Source: an uncultured Dyadobacter sp.
GTDB taxonomy: Bacteria; Bacteroidota; Bacteroidia; Cytophagales; Spirosomataceae
NCBI RefSeq assembly: GCF_946482605.1
Contig: NZ_CAMLSE010000013.1
Span: 62,001-126,000 of the forward strand
Length of the DNA: 64,000 nucleotides
Direction: 5' to 3'
Positions 15,146 to 24,800 of this stretch are shown one piece after another (within the stretch, counting starts at the first letter, position 1; each line of letters starts with the position of its first letter). The notes under the pieces are model-generated. The model was given only the letters and a program-made list of their open reading frames with translations. It did not search any database and was not told where the DNA came from. Made by a program: the position numbers and the translations under genes.

Positions 15146-16150
15146 CTATCTCTTTTCCAGGAATCGCACCAGTGGCGTAATAAATCTGTTGAAATCCTCT
15201 ATATGCGGTAAGTGCCCGATGTTATCCAGCTCCACCAGCTCGCTATTTGCGATCTTCGCCTTGGTTTGTCTGCCGAGTTGCGGATAATTTCCGAGCGTTT
15301 TTCGCACATCCTCAGGCGCCAGATTCTTCCCCACAGCACTTCGATCGCGCTGGCCGATGATGAGCATCGTAGGAGCCTTAATTTGGCCGAATTCGTAGCA
15401 CACAGGTTGGGTGTAGATCATGTCATAGGTTAATGCGCTGTTCCAGGCCACTCTTGGATAGTCTTTCCCGAGCGTCCAGCCAGCCAGCAGGTTCGCCCAT
15501 TTGGTATAAGCATCCTTCCATTTGCCATCGTAGTAGCTGTTCAGCTGGTAGTTTTTAATGGAATTGAAATCGCTTTTTAATTCGCTCATATACCATTTAT
15601 CCACCGACTGGAATGGTACTTTCACCTTGTAATCTTCCAGGCCGATCGGGTTTTCAAGAATGAACTTCTCGACCATTTCAGGATACATCAGAGTGAAGCG
15701 TGTAGCCAGCATGCCGCCCATTGAGTGCCCTAAAATGGCCACTTTACCGATGCCCAGTTTGTCGAGGATCTTTTTGGTATGGGCAGCCAGTTCGTGGAAC
15801 GAGTACTGGAAATGCAATGGCTTGGTCGATTTTCCAAAGCCGATCTGATCCGGGATGATTACCCGGAAGCCTTTATTTGCGAGCGCTGTGGCGGTTTCTT
15901 CCCAGTAGGCTCCATTGAAATTCTTCCCATGCAGGAGAACGATCGCGTGCCCGTTCGCACGCGTGGGGCGCACGTCCATGTAGGCCATGCGAAGCTTTTC
16001 GCCCTGGGATTCAAATTCCAGGTAATCGACCGGAAATGGATAGGCATACGCTTCCAGGTTCATGTCCAGCGGGCGTAATGAGTCATTTTGCGCATTTGCC
16101 GCACCGAAGGAAAGGATCAGCAGGCCAATGCCAAGCGTAAGTTTTTTCAT
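15146..16150 (-). CDS. Exported alpha/beta hydrolase
   Basis: A 334-residue protein from the ATG at 16150 (MKKLTLGIGLLILSFGAANAQ), which gives a clean signal peptide; the longer frame to 16207 would bury it. IVLLHGKNFNGAYW carries the oxyanion-hole HG, ILGHSMGGMLATRF the nucleophile serine, IIGQRDRSA the acid region and IGHLPHIEDF the catalytic histidine. The fold is that of haloalkane dehalogenase/epoxide hydrolase/esterase relatives; substrate unknown. It is expected in the periplasm. It is separated from the upstream MFS gene by a strong hairpin, so it probably has its own promoter in the short gap or relies on read-through. Confidence 0.85.
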   Translation of the reverse strand: MKKLTLGIGLLILSFGAANAQNDSLRPLDMNLEAYAYPFPVDYLEFESQGEKLRMAYMDVRPTRANGHAIVLLHGKNFNGAYWEETATALANKGFRVIIPDQIGFGKSTKPLHFQYSFHELAAHTKKILDKLGIGKVAILGHSMGGMLATRFTLMYPEMVEKFILENPIGLEDYKVKVPFQSVDKWYMSELKSDFNSIKNYQLNSYYDGKWKDAYTKWANLLAGWTLGKDYPRVAWNSALTYDMIYTQPVCYEFGQIKAPTMLIIGQRDRSAVGKNLAPEDVRKTLGNYPQLGRQTKAKIANSELVELDNIGHLPHIEDFNRFITPLVRFLEKR

Positions 16151-16171
16151 AGGTTCTGAGCTTTGAAAACA

Positions 16172-16203
16172 AAAAGAGGATACCGTCGCCGCTATCCTCT
16201 TTT
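16172..16203 (-). terminator. Rho-independent terminator of the MFS gene
   Basis: On the minus strand an 11-bp stem (AAAAGAGGATA / TATCCTCTTTT) with a 10-base loop is followed by TTTTTGTTTT. It lies 27 bases past the MFS stop and before the hydrolase start. Confidence 0.8.
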
Positions 16204-16230
16204 GCAATTAAAAATATGTACCAGTATGTC

Positions 16231-17394
16231 TTAGTCGATCAAGCGGGCCTTGGTTGACAAGTAGGCCGTCAATGTCGCCAGTACGCCCACGATCGCGAAC
16301 GACCAGCGGAGGTTGGCAAATTGCGCCACGATTCCGATCAATGGCGGGCCGATCAGGAAGCCGATGAAGCTGATAGATGAGACCGCCGCAAGCGCCATCC
16401 CGGCCGACATGGTTTTAGATTTACCCGTTGCGCTGTAAACAAGGGGAACAACCGATGATACACCGAAACCTACCAGCAGAAAACCCATTGTCGCCGTAAC
16501 GATATGAGGGAATGCGACTGCAATGGCCAGGCCGGTACCCATTAACACGCCGCTCAATTGCAGCATTTTGCGACGTCCGAGACGATTAGCTAACCAGTCA
16601 CCGGCGAAACGTCCGCCTGTCATAGTACCCATAAATGCCACATAACCAAGGGTTGTCATCGAAGCAGGCACGTGGACAGCCTCCTGGAAGTAAACGCCGC
16701 TCCAATCGAACATCGCGCCTTCGCAGACCATCGCACAGAAGCCGATCAGGCCAAGGGTAAGCAAGTCGCGGTCGGGTTTGACGAACATAGGTTGCTCTTC
16801 GCCAGCCTCTTTTTCGGTGTCCGGCATCGTATGCTTGTAGGCCGTAAAAATGATTGCGAAAGCGATCACTGCGATTACCAGAAAATGAACATGAGGAGGG
16901 ACGTGTACCGAAATGAACAGCGAGCCGATCATCGCGCTCACAAAGCCCGCAAGGCTCCACAAGCCGTGAAATGAGGCCATAATGGATTTTCCGTAGACTT
17001 GTTCCACCGCCACAGCCTGAGTATTCACCGCGATGTTGGTGAGGTTACCCCACAGCCCGAAAGCGAACAGGGCGATTACCAGCTGTTCCGTGCGGGTTAC
17101 GAAGCCGATGAATGTCAGCGTGATAGCATATAAAACGGCACCGATGAGCACCATTTTCTTGCTGCCGTAATGCGTTACCATCCAGCCGGAGATCGGAAGG
17201 CTGGCCATCAGACCGAGCGGAAGAGCCAGGAGTACCGTTCCCAAACCGCCTTCTGTCAGGTGCAGCATGTTTTTAATGTCCGGGATCCGGCTTGCCCATG
17301 CGGCGAAGCTCAGGCCTTGCACGAAGAAGAAGGCCGCAACGGCCCATCTTAAATATCGTCTGGAATCGGAAGGAGCGAATATTGAATAGTTCAT
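16231..17394 (-). CDS. MFS transporter, YbjJ-like
   Basis: A 387-residue integral membrane protein with about 12 hydrophobic segments. AAWASRIPDIKNMLHL at the end of helix 1 is characteristic of the YbjJ-type group, which keeps the RIPD motif; GWMVTHYGSKKMV and DWLANRLGRRKML are the paired loop 2-3 and 8-9 major-facilitator signatures. The substrate is not known for the group. It appears to be a single-gene unit with a terminator directly downstream. The start ATG at 17394 gives a short, polar N-terminus as is usual. Confidence 0.82.
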   Translation of the reverse strand: MNYSIFAPSDSRRYLRWAVAAFFFVQGLSFAAWASRIPDIKNMLHLTEGGLGTVLLALPLGLMASLPISGWMVTHYGSKKMVLIGAVLYAITLTFIGFVTRTEQLVIALFAFGLWGNLTNIAVNTQAVAVEQVYGKSIMASFHGLWSLAGFVSAMIGSLFISVHVPPHVHFLVIAVIAFAIIFTAYKHTMPDTEKEAGEEQPMFVKPDRDLLTLGLIGFCAMVCEGAMFDWSGVYFQEAVHVPASMTTLGYVAFMGTMTGGRFAGDWLANRLGRRKMLQLSGVLMGTGLAIAVAFPHIVTATMGFLLVGFGVSSVVPLVYSATGKSKTMSAGMALAAVSSISFIGFLIGPPLIGIVAQFANLRWSFAIVGVLATLTAYLSTKARLID

Positions 17395-17701
17395 GTGTGA
17401 TTTGTAATATCTTTATATAATTTTTTTAATTTTTGCTAAATCAGGGTAAGAGCGATCAAAATTGCATTATGGGTAGTTGTTGATTCTCACTACTGCAAAA
17501 TTAACGCATCTGGCGCTGATTTGATTCATTGGAATTGTATTTTTTAAATTAAATTAAAAAGTATGTGTTGTACAAAACTAAGAATCGTTGCATTTTAGTG
17601 ATTTAGCGGCCTGCACGGCGACGGTTGCAGGTGAAATAGTAGGTGAATCGGTTACTGTTTTTTAACTTCACAAATCACCTAACCAACCTGATCCCTGCCC
17701 G
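17395..17701. other. Divergent intergenic region, no gene
   Basis: The 307 bases between the divergent MFS and beta-lactamase-fold genes contain no credible ORF. It is AT-rich near 17400-17440 and 17525-17570. I see no convincing TAnnTTTG box or strong hairpin; promoters for both genes must lie here. Confidence 0.6.
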
Positions 17702-19207
17702 ATGCGCGCTATTTTTACCTCACTCCTAAGTTTACTGGCTGTTCAAGCCTGGTCACAAACGCCCTCTCCGGAGCGGCTCGATAAAATCCGGGCTACGTTG
17801 CCGGTTGTCGAAAAGCTGTATCGCGACTACGCGGATAAAAACCATTTCCCCGGCCTGGCTTTCGGGTTGGTGGTGGACGGCAAACTGCTGCTATCGGGCG
17901 GTCAGGGCTTTACGGAAATCGCCACATCGACGAAAGCGGGCCCGAAATCGCTTTTCCGTATTGCCTCGATGTCCAAAAGTGTGACGGCGATGGGTATACT
18001 GGCGTTGCGCAAGGAGGGGAAGCTAAAACTCGACGATCCGGCGTATCTCTATATTCCCGAACTGAAAAACATGCCCTCGCTCACCGCCGATGCACCCGCT
18101 ATCACGATCCGGCATTTGCTGACGCATATGGCCGGCTTCCCGGAGGATAATCCATGGGGCGACCGCCAGCTGGATACCAAAGACGAAGATCTGATCGCGT
18201 TGATTTCCAAGGGTATTTCTTTTTCCAATGTGCCGGGTGTGACTTATGAATATGCCAACCTGGGCTTCGCCATGCTGGGGAAGATCATTACCAATGTGTC
18301 GGGGAAGCCCTATCAGACCTATATTAATGAAGTGATTTTCAAACCGCTGGGCATGACGAACACCATCTGGGAGTATACCGAGGCGCCCAAAAACTTGCTG
18401 GCGCATGGCTACCGCTACGAGGATGCCATTTGGAAGGAAGAGGAACTGGAACATGACGGCACTTACGGCGCGATGGGCGGGCTCATCACTTCCATCGATG
18501 ATTTCAGCAAGTATGTCGCGTTTCATTTGTCGGCCTGGCCGCCATCGTCGGGCGCTGAAACGGGGCCGGTACTGCGCAGCGACGTGCGCGAAATGCAAAT
18601 GCCGTGGAATTTCAGCAGCCTGAACGCTTCCTACAAATACCCCTCCGGACGGTCGTGTGCAATGGTTTCGGCATATGGTTATGGTCTGCGCTGGTCCAAA
18701 GACTGCGAGGGGAGAACCGGTATCGGGCATACAGGCGGTCTGCCTGGTTTTGGCAGTCAATGGCAGATTTTGCCGGAGTACGGCATTGGGATCATCGCAC
18801 ACGCGAATCGCACGTACGCGGGCATGGCGACCATTAATACCGCCGTGCTGGATACGATCATCTCATTAGCCGGACTGAAACCGTTGCCGGTCTCCGTTTC
18901 GAATATTTTGAAACAACGAAAAGATCAACTTGTAAAGCTGCTGCCCACCTGGCAGAATGCCGAGCAAAGCGGCATTTTCGCAGAAAATTTCTTCCCCGAC
19001 CGTTCCGTATCGCATCGCCGCAAGGAGTTGGATGTTTTACTCGCCCAAGCGGGTGCCATTACCGGTTCGACCGAAATGGTGGCTGAAAATCAGTTGCGTG
19101 GCGCATTTATGTTGAAATGCGCGTCGGGAAATATCCGTGTATTTTTCACCCTCTCACCCGAAAATCCGGCACTGATCCAGCAGCTCGATTTTTCGGCGAC
19201 CAAATAA
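17702..19207 (+). CDS. Exported serine hydrolase of the beta-lactamase/PBP-like (class C) family
   Basis: A 501-residue protein with a signal peptide (residues 1-19, ending AWSQ). The active-site triad of the family is present: S89-M-S-K92 (FRIASMSKSVT), Y184-A-N186 (YEYANLGF) and an HTGG motif near residue 345 (GHTGGLPGFG) in place of KTG. This matches Pfam family PF00144, which covers class C beta-lactamases, D-aminopeptidases and esterases; the HTG form is more usual in esterase/peptidase members, so antibiotic resistance should not be assumed. The C-terminal 110 residues form a separate small domain. It is expected in the periplasm. The next gene starts 75 bases downstream. Confidence 0.86.
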   Translation: MRAIFTSLLSLLAVQAWSQTPSPERLDKIRATLPVVEKLYRDYADKNHFPGLAFGLVVDGKLLLSGGQGFTEIATSTKAGPKSLFRIASMSKSVTAMGILALRKEGKLKLDDPAYLYIPELKNMPSLTADAPAITIRHLLTHMAGFPEDNPWGDRQLDTKDEDLIALISKGISFSNVPGVTYEYANLGFAMLGKIITNVSGKPYQTYINEVIFKPLGMTNTIWEYTEAPKNLLAHGYRYEDAIWKEEELEHDGTYGAMGGLITSIDDFSKYVAFHLSAWPPSSGAETGPVLRSDVREMQMPWNFSSLNASYKYPSGRSCAMVSAYGYGLRWSKDCEGRTGIGHTGGLPGFGSQWQILPEYGIGIIAHANRTYAGMATINTAVLDTIISLAGLKPLPVSVSNILKQRKDQLVKLLPTWQNAEQSGIFAENFFPDRSVSHRRKELDVLLAQAGAITGSTEMVAENQLRGAFMLKCASGNIRVFFTLSPENPALIQQLDFSATK

Positions 19208-19282
19208 TCTTTTGATAAAAAATAATGAGGGCATAGGGGGATGAAGGAGGCCGGTTGTCTCGAATGAAACAACATAGCAATC

Positions 19283-19918
19283 ATGAAAAGGACCTTACTA
19301 TCATTCATCTTCATTTTTGTGCTGGGCGCTACGGCAAGCACCTTTGCGCAGGATAACCAGACACTGTTTCAAAACCGCGGCATTTACCGCTCGGGAGGCT
19401 ACGCGGCGATTTCCAACAAATTCACGAAAATCAACGGTGGCTACGCGAATATGGCCGAGCTGTACGGCGGATGGTTTATCAATCAACGGTTTTTGCTGGG
19501 TATAGGTGCTTCGGCCACAACCAATTACATTCCGGTGCCGGTTCGGAACCAGAACTTCCCTGCCCGTAAAATGACTTATCAATACGGCCAGTTTGGGTTA
19601 ATGACGGAATATGTGTTCGCGTCTACCCGCAAGGTGCATTTCACGGCCAATTTGCTGACGGGCGCCGGCTTCACCCTTCAATACGACCGTCACGATTTCG
19701 ACGATTGGGACGATTGGGACGACCGTCATGATGACGATGCCAAATGTTTCTTCGTGATGGAGCCAGGCGTGCAAGTGGAATTTAATTTGCTGAAATGGAT
19801 GCGGTTCAGCCCGGGTGTATCTTATCGCAAAGCATTTAATGCGGAGGGTAATGGTCTTACCGACAGTGATTTGAGTAACATATCTTACAATCTGACCCTG
19901 AAATTCGGACGGTTTTAA
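19283..19918 (+). CDS. Outer-membrane beta-barrel-like protein with acidic loop
   Basis: A 211-residue protein with a signal peptide (residues 1-23, ending STFAQ). The remainder alternates hydrophobic and glycine-rich strands (GGYANMAELYGGWFIN, FLLGIGASATTNYI, VHFTANLLTGAGFTL) and ends in aromatic LTLKFGRF, with the terminal phenylalanine typical of barrels inserted by BamA. Around residues 139-152 is an unusual loop FDDWDDWDDRHDDDAK built on a 9-base DNA repeat; it could bind a cation or lie at the surface. No specific function is recognised. A strong terminator follows directly. Confidence 0.7.
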   Translation: MKRTLLSFIFIFVLGATASTFAQDNQTLFQNRGIYRSGGYAAISNKFTKINGGYANMAELYGGWFINQRFLLGIGASATTNYIPVPVRNQNFPARKMTYQYGQFGLMTEYVFASTRKVHFTANLLTGAGFTLQYDRHDFDDWDDWDDRHDDDAKCFFVMEPGVQVEFNLLKWMRFSPGVSYRKAFNAEGNGLTDSDLSNISYNLTLKFGRF

Positions 19919-19924
19919 GTGCGC

Positions 19925-19976
19925 AGGGGGATTGAATGCCGTTCGCTAACTGGTGTGGCATTTAATCCCCCTTTTT
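19925..19976 (+). terminator. Rho-independent terminator
   Basis: A 16-bp stem (19925-19940 with 19957-19972, one G-T pair) with a 16-base loop is followed by a T-run, starting 7 bases after the barrel gene stop. Confidence 0.88.
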
Positions 19977-20110
19977 CCTGAACGGTCATCAATCTTCCAA
20001 TGCATTCAAGTAAGTTAACGACTTGATAATCTTTGTTCAAGGCAATAGGAACGGAAATAATGGAGTTAATAAGAAATTGCACACTATCAAGGACCAAAAC
20101 CAGACGAAAG

Positions 20111-20728
20111 ATGCGCGTATCAGGATTTGCAGTGATCGGGTGTTTAATGCTCGCTATTTCAGTTGCCAGGGGGCAGAATGTTTATGATGTGATCGTCGCA
20201 GGCCGTACGATCGGATCTTTGAAGGTATTCGATGAAAAAGGTGCCGACAATGCGGAAACACACCGTATCGAGTCGGATTTCAAGGTAATGTTCTACAAAG
20301 GGTCGTACTCGACCCAAACCAACTATGTGCAGGGAAAACTCGTGTCTGCTACCTGTGCACACCACGTCAACGGGGATCTGAAAGAGAAGACTTTGACGAA
20401 AACCAGTTCCCGCTCGCTTTATGAAGTGCTGTTTTCAGGCGAAGATGCCAACGACAAACCGAGTGTCGTTGTCAACAAGCCCATCAGCAGTACCATTACC
20501 AGCCTGTATTATAAGGAGCCCGTGAATATCACTGAGGTCTATTCCGAACGATACGGCAAGATGTGTAACATCCGTAAGCTTTCCGATGGCAAATACGGCG
20601 TAACCTTACCCGATGGTAAAGAAGGGGTGTATTCCTACAAAAACGGCCTTTGCCGTGAGGTAAAGACCGATCTTGCAGGTTTTAAACTAAGAATTGTATT
20701 AAAAGAGGGCAACACTGCTCTCCGCTGA
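20111..20728 (+). CDS. Hypothetical exported protein (DUF6134-like)
   Basis: A 205-residue protein from the ATG at 20111, which begins a good signal peptide (MRVSGFAVIGCLMLAISVARGQ). In-frame starts exist upstream (20060, 20033) but add a basic leader. The mature part begins NVYDVIVAGRTIGSLKVF and is beta-rich with paired tyrosines (SYSTQTNYVQGKLVSAT); the pattern resembles Bacteroidota exported proteins annotated as DUF6134, a tentative match from memory. It ends 6 bases from the convergent efflux adaptor gene with no terminator hairpin between. Function unknown. Confidence 0.65.
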   Translation: MRVSGFAVIGCLMLAISVARGQNVYDVIVAGRTIGSLKVFDEKGADNAETHRIESDFKVMFYKGSYSTQTNYVQGKLVSATCAHHVNGDLKEKTLTKTSSRSLYEVLFSGEDANDKPSVVVNKPISSTITSLYYKEPVNITEVYSERYGKMCNIRKLSDGKYGVTLPDGKEGVYSYKNGLCREVKTDLAGFKLRIVLKEGNTALR

Positions 20729-20734
20729 CAGGGC

Positions 20735-21865
20735 CTAGATCGCTGTCTGCTTCACATGTTTCAGGTCTGAATTGTCGCGTATCTCTTCATTAGCGACCTT
20801 CACCAGCACATCGCCTTCTTTCACATCACCGAAAATCTCGGTTTTTTCAGTACTGCTGCTGCCCGTCGTCACCGGCACCCATACGGCCCGGTTCTCGACC
20901 ACCTTGATCACAAAGGTTCCTTGTGTGGAATTGAGTACGGCGGATCTCGGAACGGCAAATGTGCCCGCATTACCTGTCAGTGGGATCGATACTTCCGCAA
21001 TCATACCAGGTAAAAGTTTTCTATCAGTGTTAAGCACATCCATTTCTGTGCGTTGCGAGCGTAAGCGCACATCGAGCGCGCCTGCGAGACGGCTTACTTT
21101 GGCAGGGAATTCCAGGCTGGGAAGCGACTTCACTTTGAACGTCACCTGACTCTGATTTTTGAGGTAGCTGGTGTATTGTTCCGGTACGCTCACGACGAGA
21201 CGCAGCTTCCGCTGGTCGACCAGTGTGAAAAGCGGAAATTCGGAACCCTTACCCGACGGCCCCACATAGGCACCCGTGCTCACATTACGCGCGGAGATAA
21301 TGCCGCTGAATGGGGCCCGTATTTCGAGGTAATTGCGGGTATCGGTGATTTCCCGGCTGGCCGAACGCGCCGCATCGAGCTGGGCGAGGTCGGAACGTTG
21401 TTTGGCCAGTGCCACATCCAGGTCATTCTGGGAAACGGTACCGGGCGTTTTGCTGGTTTCGAGCAGACGCTCGTAGTTCGCCTTACTGGCCTGGTATAGG
21501 GCTTCGAAAGATTTTAGCCGTGATTCGCTGGTGACGAGCTGAGAGGTGAGCTCAGGTGCTTCCATAGTGGCCAGCAGCTGGCCCTCCCGCACTTCGCTAC
21601 CTACATCCACATGTAGTTTTTTGACAAAACTGCTCACTTTGGCATAAATATCCACATGCTGGAACGCGATCAACTCCCCGGGGATCTGAATGTTGGATGC
21701 CAGCTGTTCCTTTTTCAGCGGGAATGCGTCCACCACATGCGCGCTCGTTTCCGCTGCGGCTTTTTTGCCCTCTTCTTCTTCGGCCCGCGACGAACCGCAG
21801 CTTTGCAGGACCGTCGCTGCGCCTGCAACGAATACGGTCATGGCAATTTGATGAATATGTTTCAT
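20735..21865 (-). CDS. RND efflux periplasmic adaptor (membrane fusion) lipoprotein
   Basis: A 376-residue HlyD/AcrA-type adaptor. The N-terminus ends in a lipobox (VLQSCGSS), so it should be lipid-anchored. QHVDIYAKVSSFVKKLHVDVGSEVREG and ... RAPFSGIISARNVSTGAYV are the two half-lipoyl motifs, separated by a helical hairpin (residues about 110-180) that docks on the outer-membrane channel. FPAKVSRLAGALDVRLRSQRTEM starts the beta-barrel domain. It is the last gene of the tolC-like / RND pump / adaptor order on the minus strand, with a 24-base gap to the pump gene. Confidence 0.92.
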   Translation of the reverse strand: MKHIHQIAMTVFVAGAATVLQSCGSSRAEEEEGKKAAAETSAHVVDAFPLKKEQLASNIQIPGELIAFQHVDIYAKVSSFVKKLHVDVGSEVREGQLLATMEAPELTSQLVTSESRLKSFEALYQASKANYERLLETSKTPGTVSQNDLDVALAKQRSDLAQLDAARSASREITDTRNYLEIRAPFSGIISARNVSTGAYVGPSGKGSEFPLFTLVDQRKLRLVVSVPEQYTSYLKNQSQVTFKVKSLPSLEFPAKVSRLAGALDVRLRSQRTEMDVLNTDRKLLPGMIAEVSIPLTGNAGTFAVPRSAVLNSTQGTFVIKVVENRAVWVPVTTGSSSTEKTEIFGDVKEGDVLVKVANEEIRDNSDLKHVKQTAI

Positions 21866-21889
21866 AATCGGATAGGTTCGATGGTTTGA

Positions 21890-24800
21890 TTAACGGGTCA
21901 TGGGAACATAATATTTACTTTCTTCATCCTCGGGATCGAGGGAAACGCTTTGCGTCGTTGCCTTGCCTTGTCCCCATGCAAACACGAGCGGGAGAATGAA
22001 CAATGCGGCGAATGTGGAGGCGATCAGCCCGCCGATAACCGCGCGGCCCAGTGGCGACGACTGGTCACCGGCCTCGCCGAGGCCACTCGCCATCGGGATC
22101 ATACCTACCACCATTGCAACAGCGGTCATCACAATAGGGCGGAGGCGCAATGCAGCCGATTCCTTCGCAGCTTCAATGGCATTGCCGCTGTGCTTGCGAA
22201 GCTGTTCGGCATTGGTGATCAAAAGCACTGCATTGGAAATCGATACCCCCACCGACATGATAATGCCCATATAGCTTTGAAGGTTCAATGTGGAGCCGGT
22301 TACCATGAGTAATGCAAGTGAGCCGAGGATTACGGCAGGTACTGTCGCCAGCACGATCGCTGAAACCTTGAACGACTGGAAGTTAGCTGCCAGCATCAGG
22401 AATATCACGACGATAGCCACTACCAGCCCGTTTTGAAGGCTGTCCAGGGTATCGGTCAATGTCTGACTCAAACCTACTAGTTCGACGGTGAGGCCGCGCG
22501 GCAGTTCGCCGAGGGATGCCAGCGCCGTTTTCACGTCCGCTTGCGCCACACCGAGGTCGGTATTATTCAAATTGGCGGTGACCGAAAGGACAGGCATGGC
22601 GCCGAGGTTGTCGTTTTCGCCGTAAGTGGTGTCGGGCGTAATGGTAGCCACATCGCTCAATACCGGGCGGTTAGCGTTTCTAAGCAATGGAATTTCGCCC
22701 ATTTCCTGCACGCTGTTCATTTTGCTTTCCGGGATCTGCACCTGCACCGCGTAACTGAAACCGCCTTTTTCATCGACCCAGATATTCTTGTCGGTATAGC
22801 GGGATGATGAAGTAGAGGCGATCAGCGATCTTGACACATCGTTCATATCCACGCCCAGCTGCGCAGCCCGGATACGGTCCACTTCGATCTTGATGGCCGG
22901 ATATTTGGTCGATTGCCCCAACTGAATATCACGCAGGTAGCTGATTTCCTTCAATTTGGCAATAACCTTGTTCGCATATTGCTCGTTCAGCTTCTTGTCG
23001 CGGCCCGACATCCGCACTTCAATCGGGGTAGGCGAACCCTGGCTGAGGATTTTGTCGGTCAGTTCAATGGGTTCAAAGGACGGTGCCACATCGGGCATTG
23101 CCTGCTTCATTTCCTTACGGATCTTTTCTTTCAGTTCGTCCAGATTGGTGTGGAAGCCTTCATGCAAGCCTACCTGCAAAACCGCCTCCTGCGGGCCTGC
23201 CATGAACAGATAGATAGGGCTTACCGAGAACAGGCCCGGGTGCTGGCCTACGTAGGCGGAGGTTACCGACACGTTTTCCGGTCCGACGATCTTTTTAATG
23301 ATATCGATCGTTTTCAACGTTTTCTCCTCCGTGCGCTCCATACGTGTACCCTGGGGAGCACGCAGGCGCACCTGAAACTGGCTGCCGTTTATTTTAGGCA
23401 AAACATCCTTTCCGATATGGTTTAACAAGAACGCTGCTAATGCCGTAGTGACGATCAGATAGGCTATTACTATGGGCTTGCGGAATGGGATCATCCGATT
23501 GATAAAGCGCATGAACCGGGCCCGGATGCGCTCGAATGCACTGATTTTGCCATTCTGATCGGCATCGGCACGGTGGACTAATGCTTCTTTTTGAGCGTCG
23601 GGATCCTTGCTGAGGCCAGATGCCGCAAACTCTTCAGCGTCGGTCATCTGTGAGCCATCGGCTTTCTGGTGGTGCTTCACTTTCATGATCCAGTTGGCCA
23701 TTACCGGCACGAATGTCTGCGCCAGGAAGTATGAAACGATCATACTGAAACCGATCGCCAGTGCCAGCGGTAGGAACAGCGACCCCGGAATGCCGCCCAT
23801 CGTGAATGCGGGGGCAAATACGGCAAGGATGCAAAAGAGGATCAGCAATTTGGGGAATGCGATTTCCTTACAGGCATCCCAGATAGCGAGCGCTTTTGGT
23901 TTACCCATATCAAAATGCTGGTGAATGTTCTCGATCGTCACCGTACTTTCATCTACGAGAATACCGATTGCCAACGCTAATCCGCTCAAAGTCATGATGT
24001 TGATTGTTTGTCCAAATAAATTGAGGAACAAAACACCGGCGATGATGGAGGTAGGAATGGTCAGGATCACGATCAATGCACCGCGCGGATCGCCGAGGAA
24101 GAGTAGTACCATCAGCCCGGTCAGGATGGCACCAATGGCGCCTTCCGTGAGCAAACTTTTCACAGAGTTCATTACATAAGTCGACTGGTCGAATTCATAA
24201 CTGACCTTGACATCCTCCGGCAACGTGTTCTGAATGCGCGGAATCGCTTTTTTAAGGTTTTGAACCACCTCCCAGGTAGACGCATCGGCACCTTTGGCAA
24301 TGCTCATATACACCGAACGCTTGCCGTTCACCAGGCCGTAACCTGTTGTAATGTCGGCGCCATCTTCCACGGTGGCCACATCGCGCAGGTACAGGTTCTG
24401 CACGCCGCCTTTGAAAAGAGGGATATTCTCAAAATCCTTCACATTGCGGACGGTCGTGTTGGTAGGGGTAATGTAATTTTTATCGCCAATGCGCACGTTA
24501 CCCGAAGGTGCGGTCTGGTTGTTGACCCGCAATGCTTCTACAAGCTGATCGGGCGTAAGATTGTGGGCGCGCAGCAACTCGGGATCAGCCTTTACGACGA
24601 TCGTACGGATGTTGCCACCGAATGGAGGGGCCGAAACCAGACCGGGAATCGAAGTAAATGTCGAGCGCACGTATACGTTGGCAAGGTCGAGCAGTTCGTT
24701 GTTGCTGCGTTTTTCGGAGCTCAATACCAGCTGGCCAACCGGTAATGTCGAGGCATCGAAACGGATAATGAATGGCGGATTGGAACCCGGCGGGAAAATG

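Noticed and set aside
18023..18802. A 259-codon minus-strand ORF
   Set aside because: Antisense to the beta-lactamase-fold gene with its intact SxxK, YxN and HTG motifs.
17702..19207. Beta-lactamase resistance gene
   Set aside because: The fold is right but the HTGG motif and exported form fit esterase/peptidase relatives equally well; resistance is not supported.
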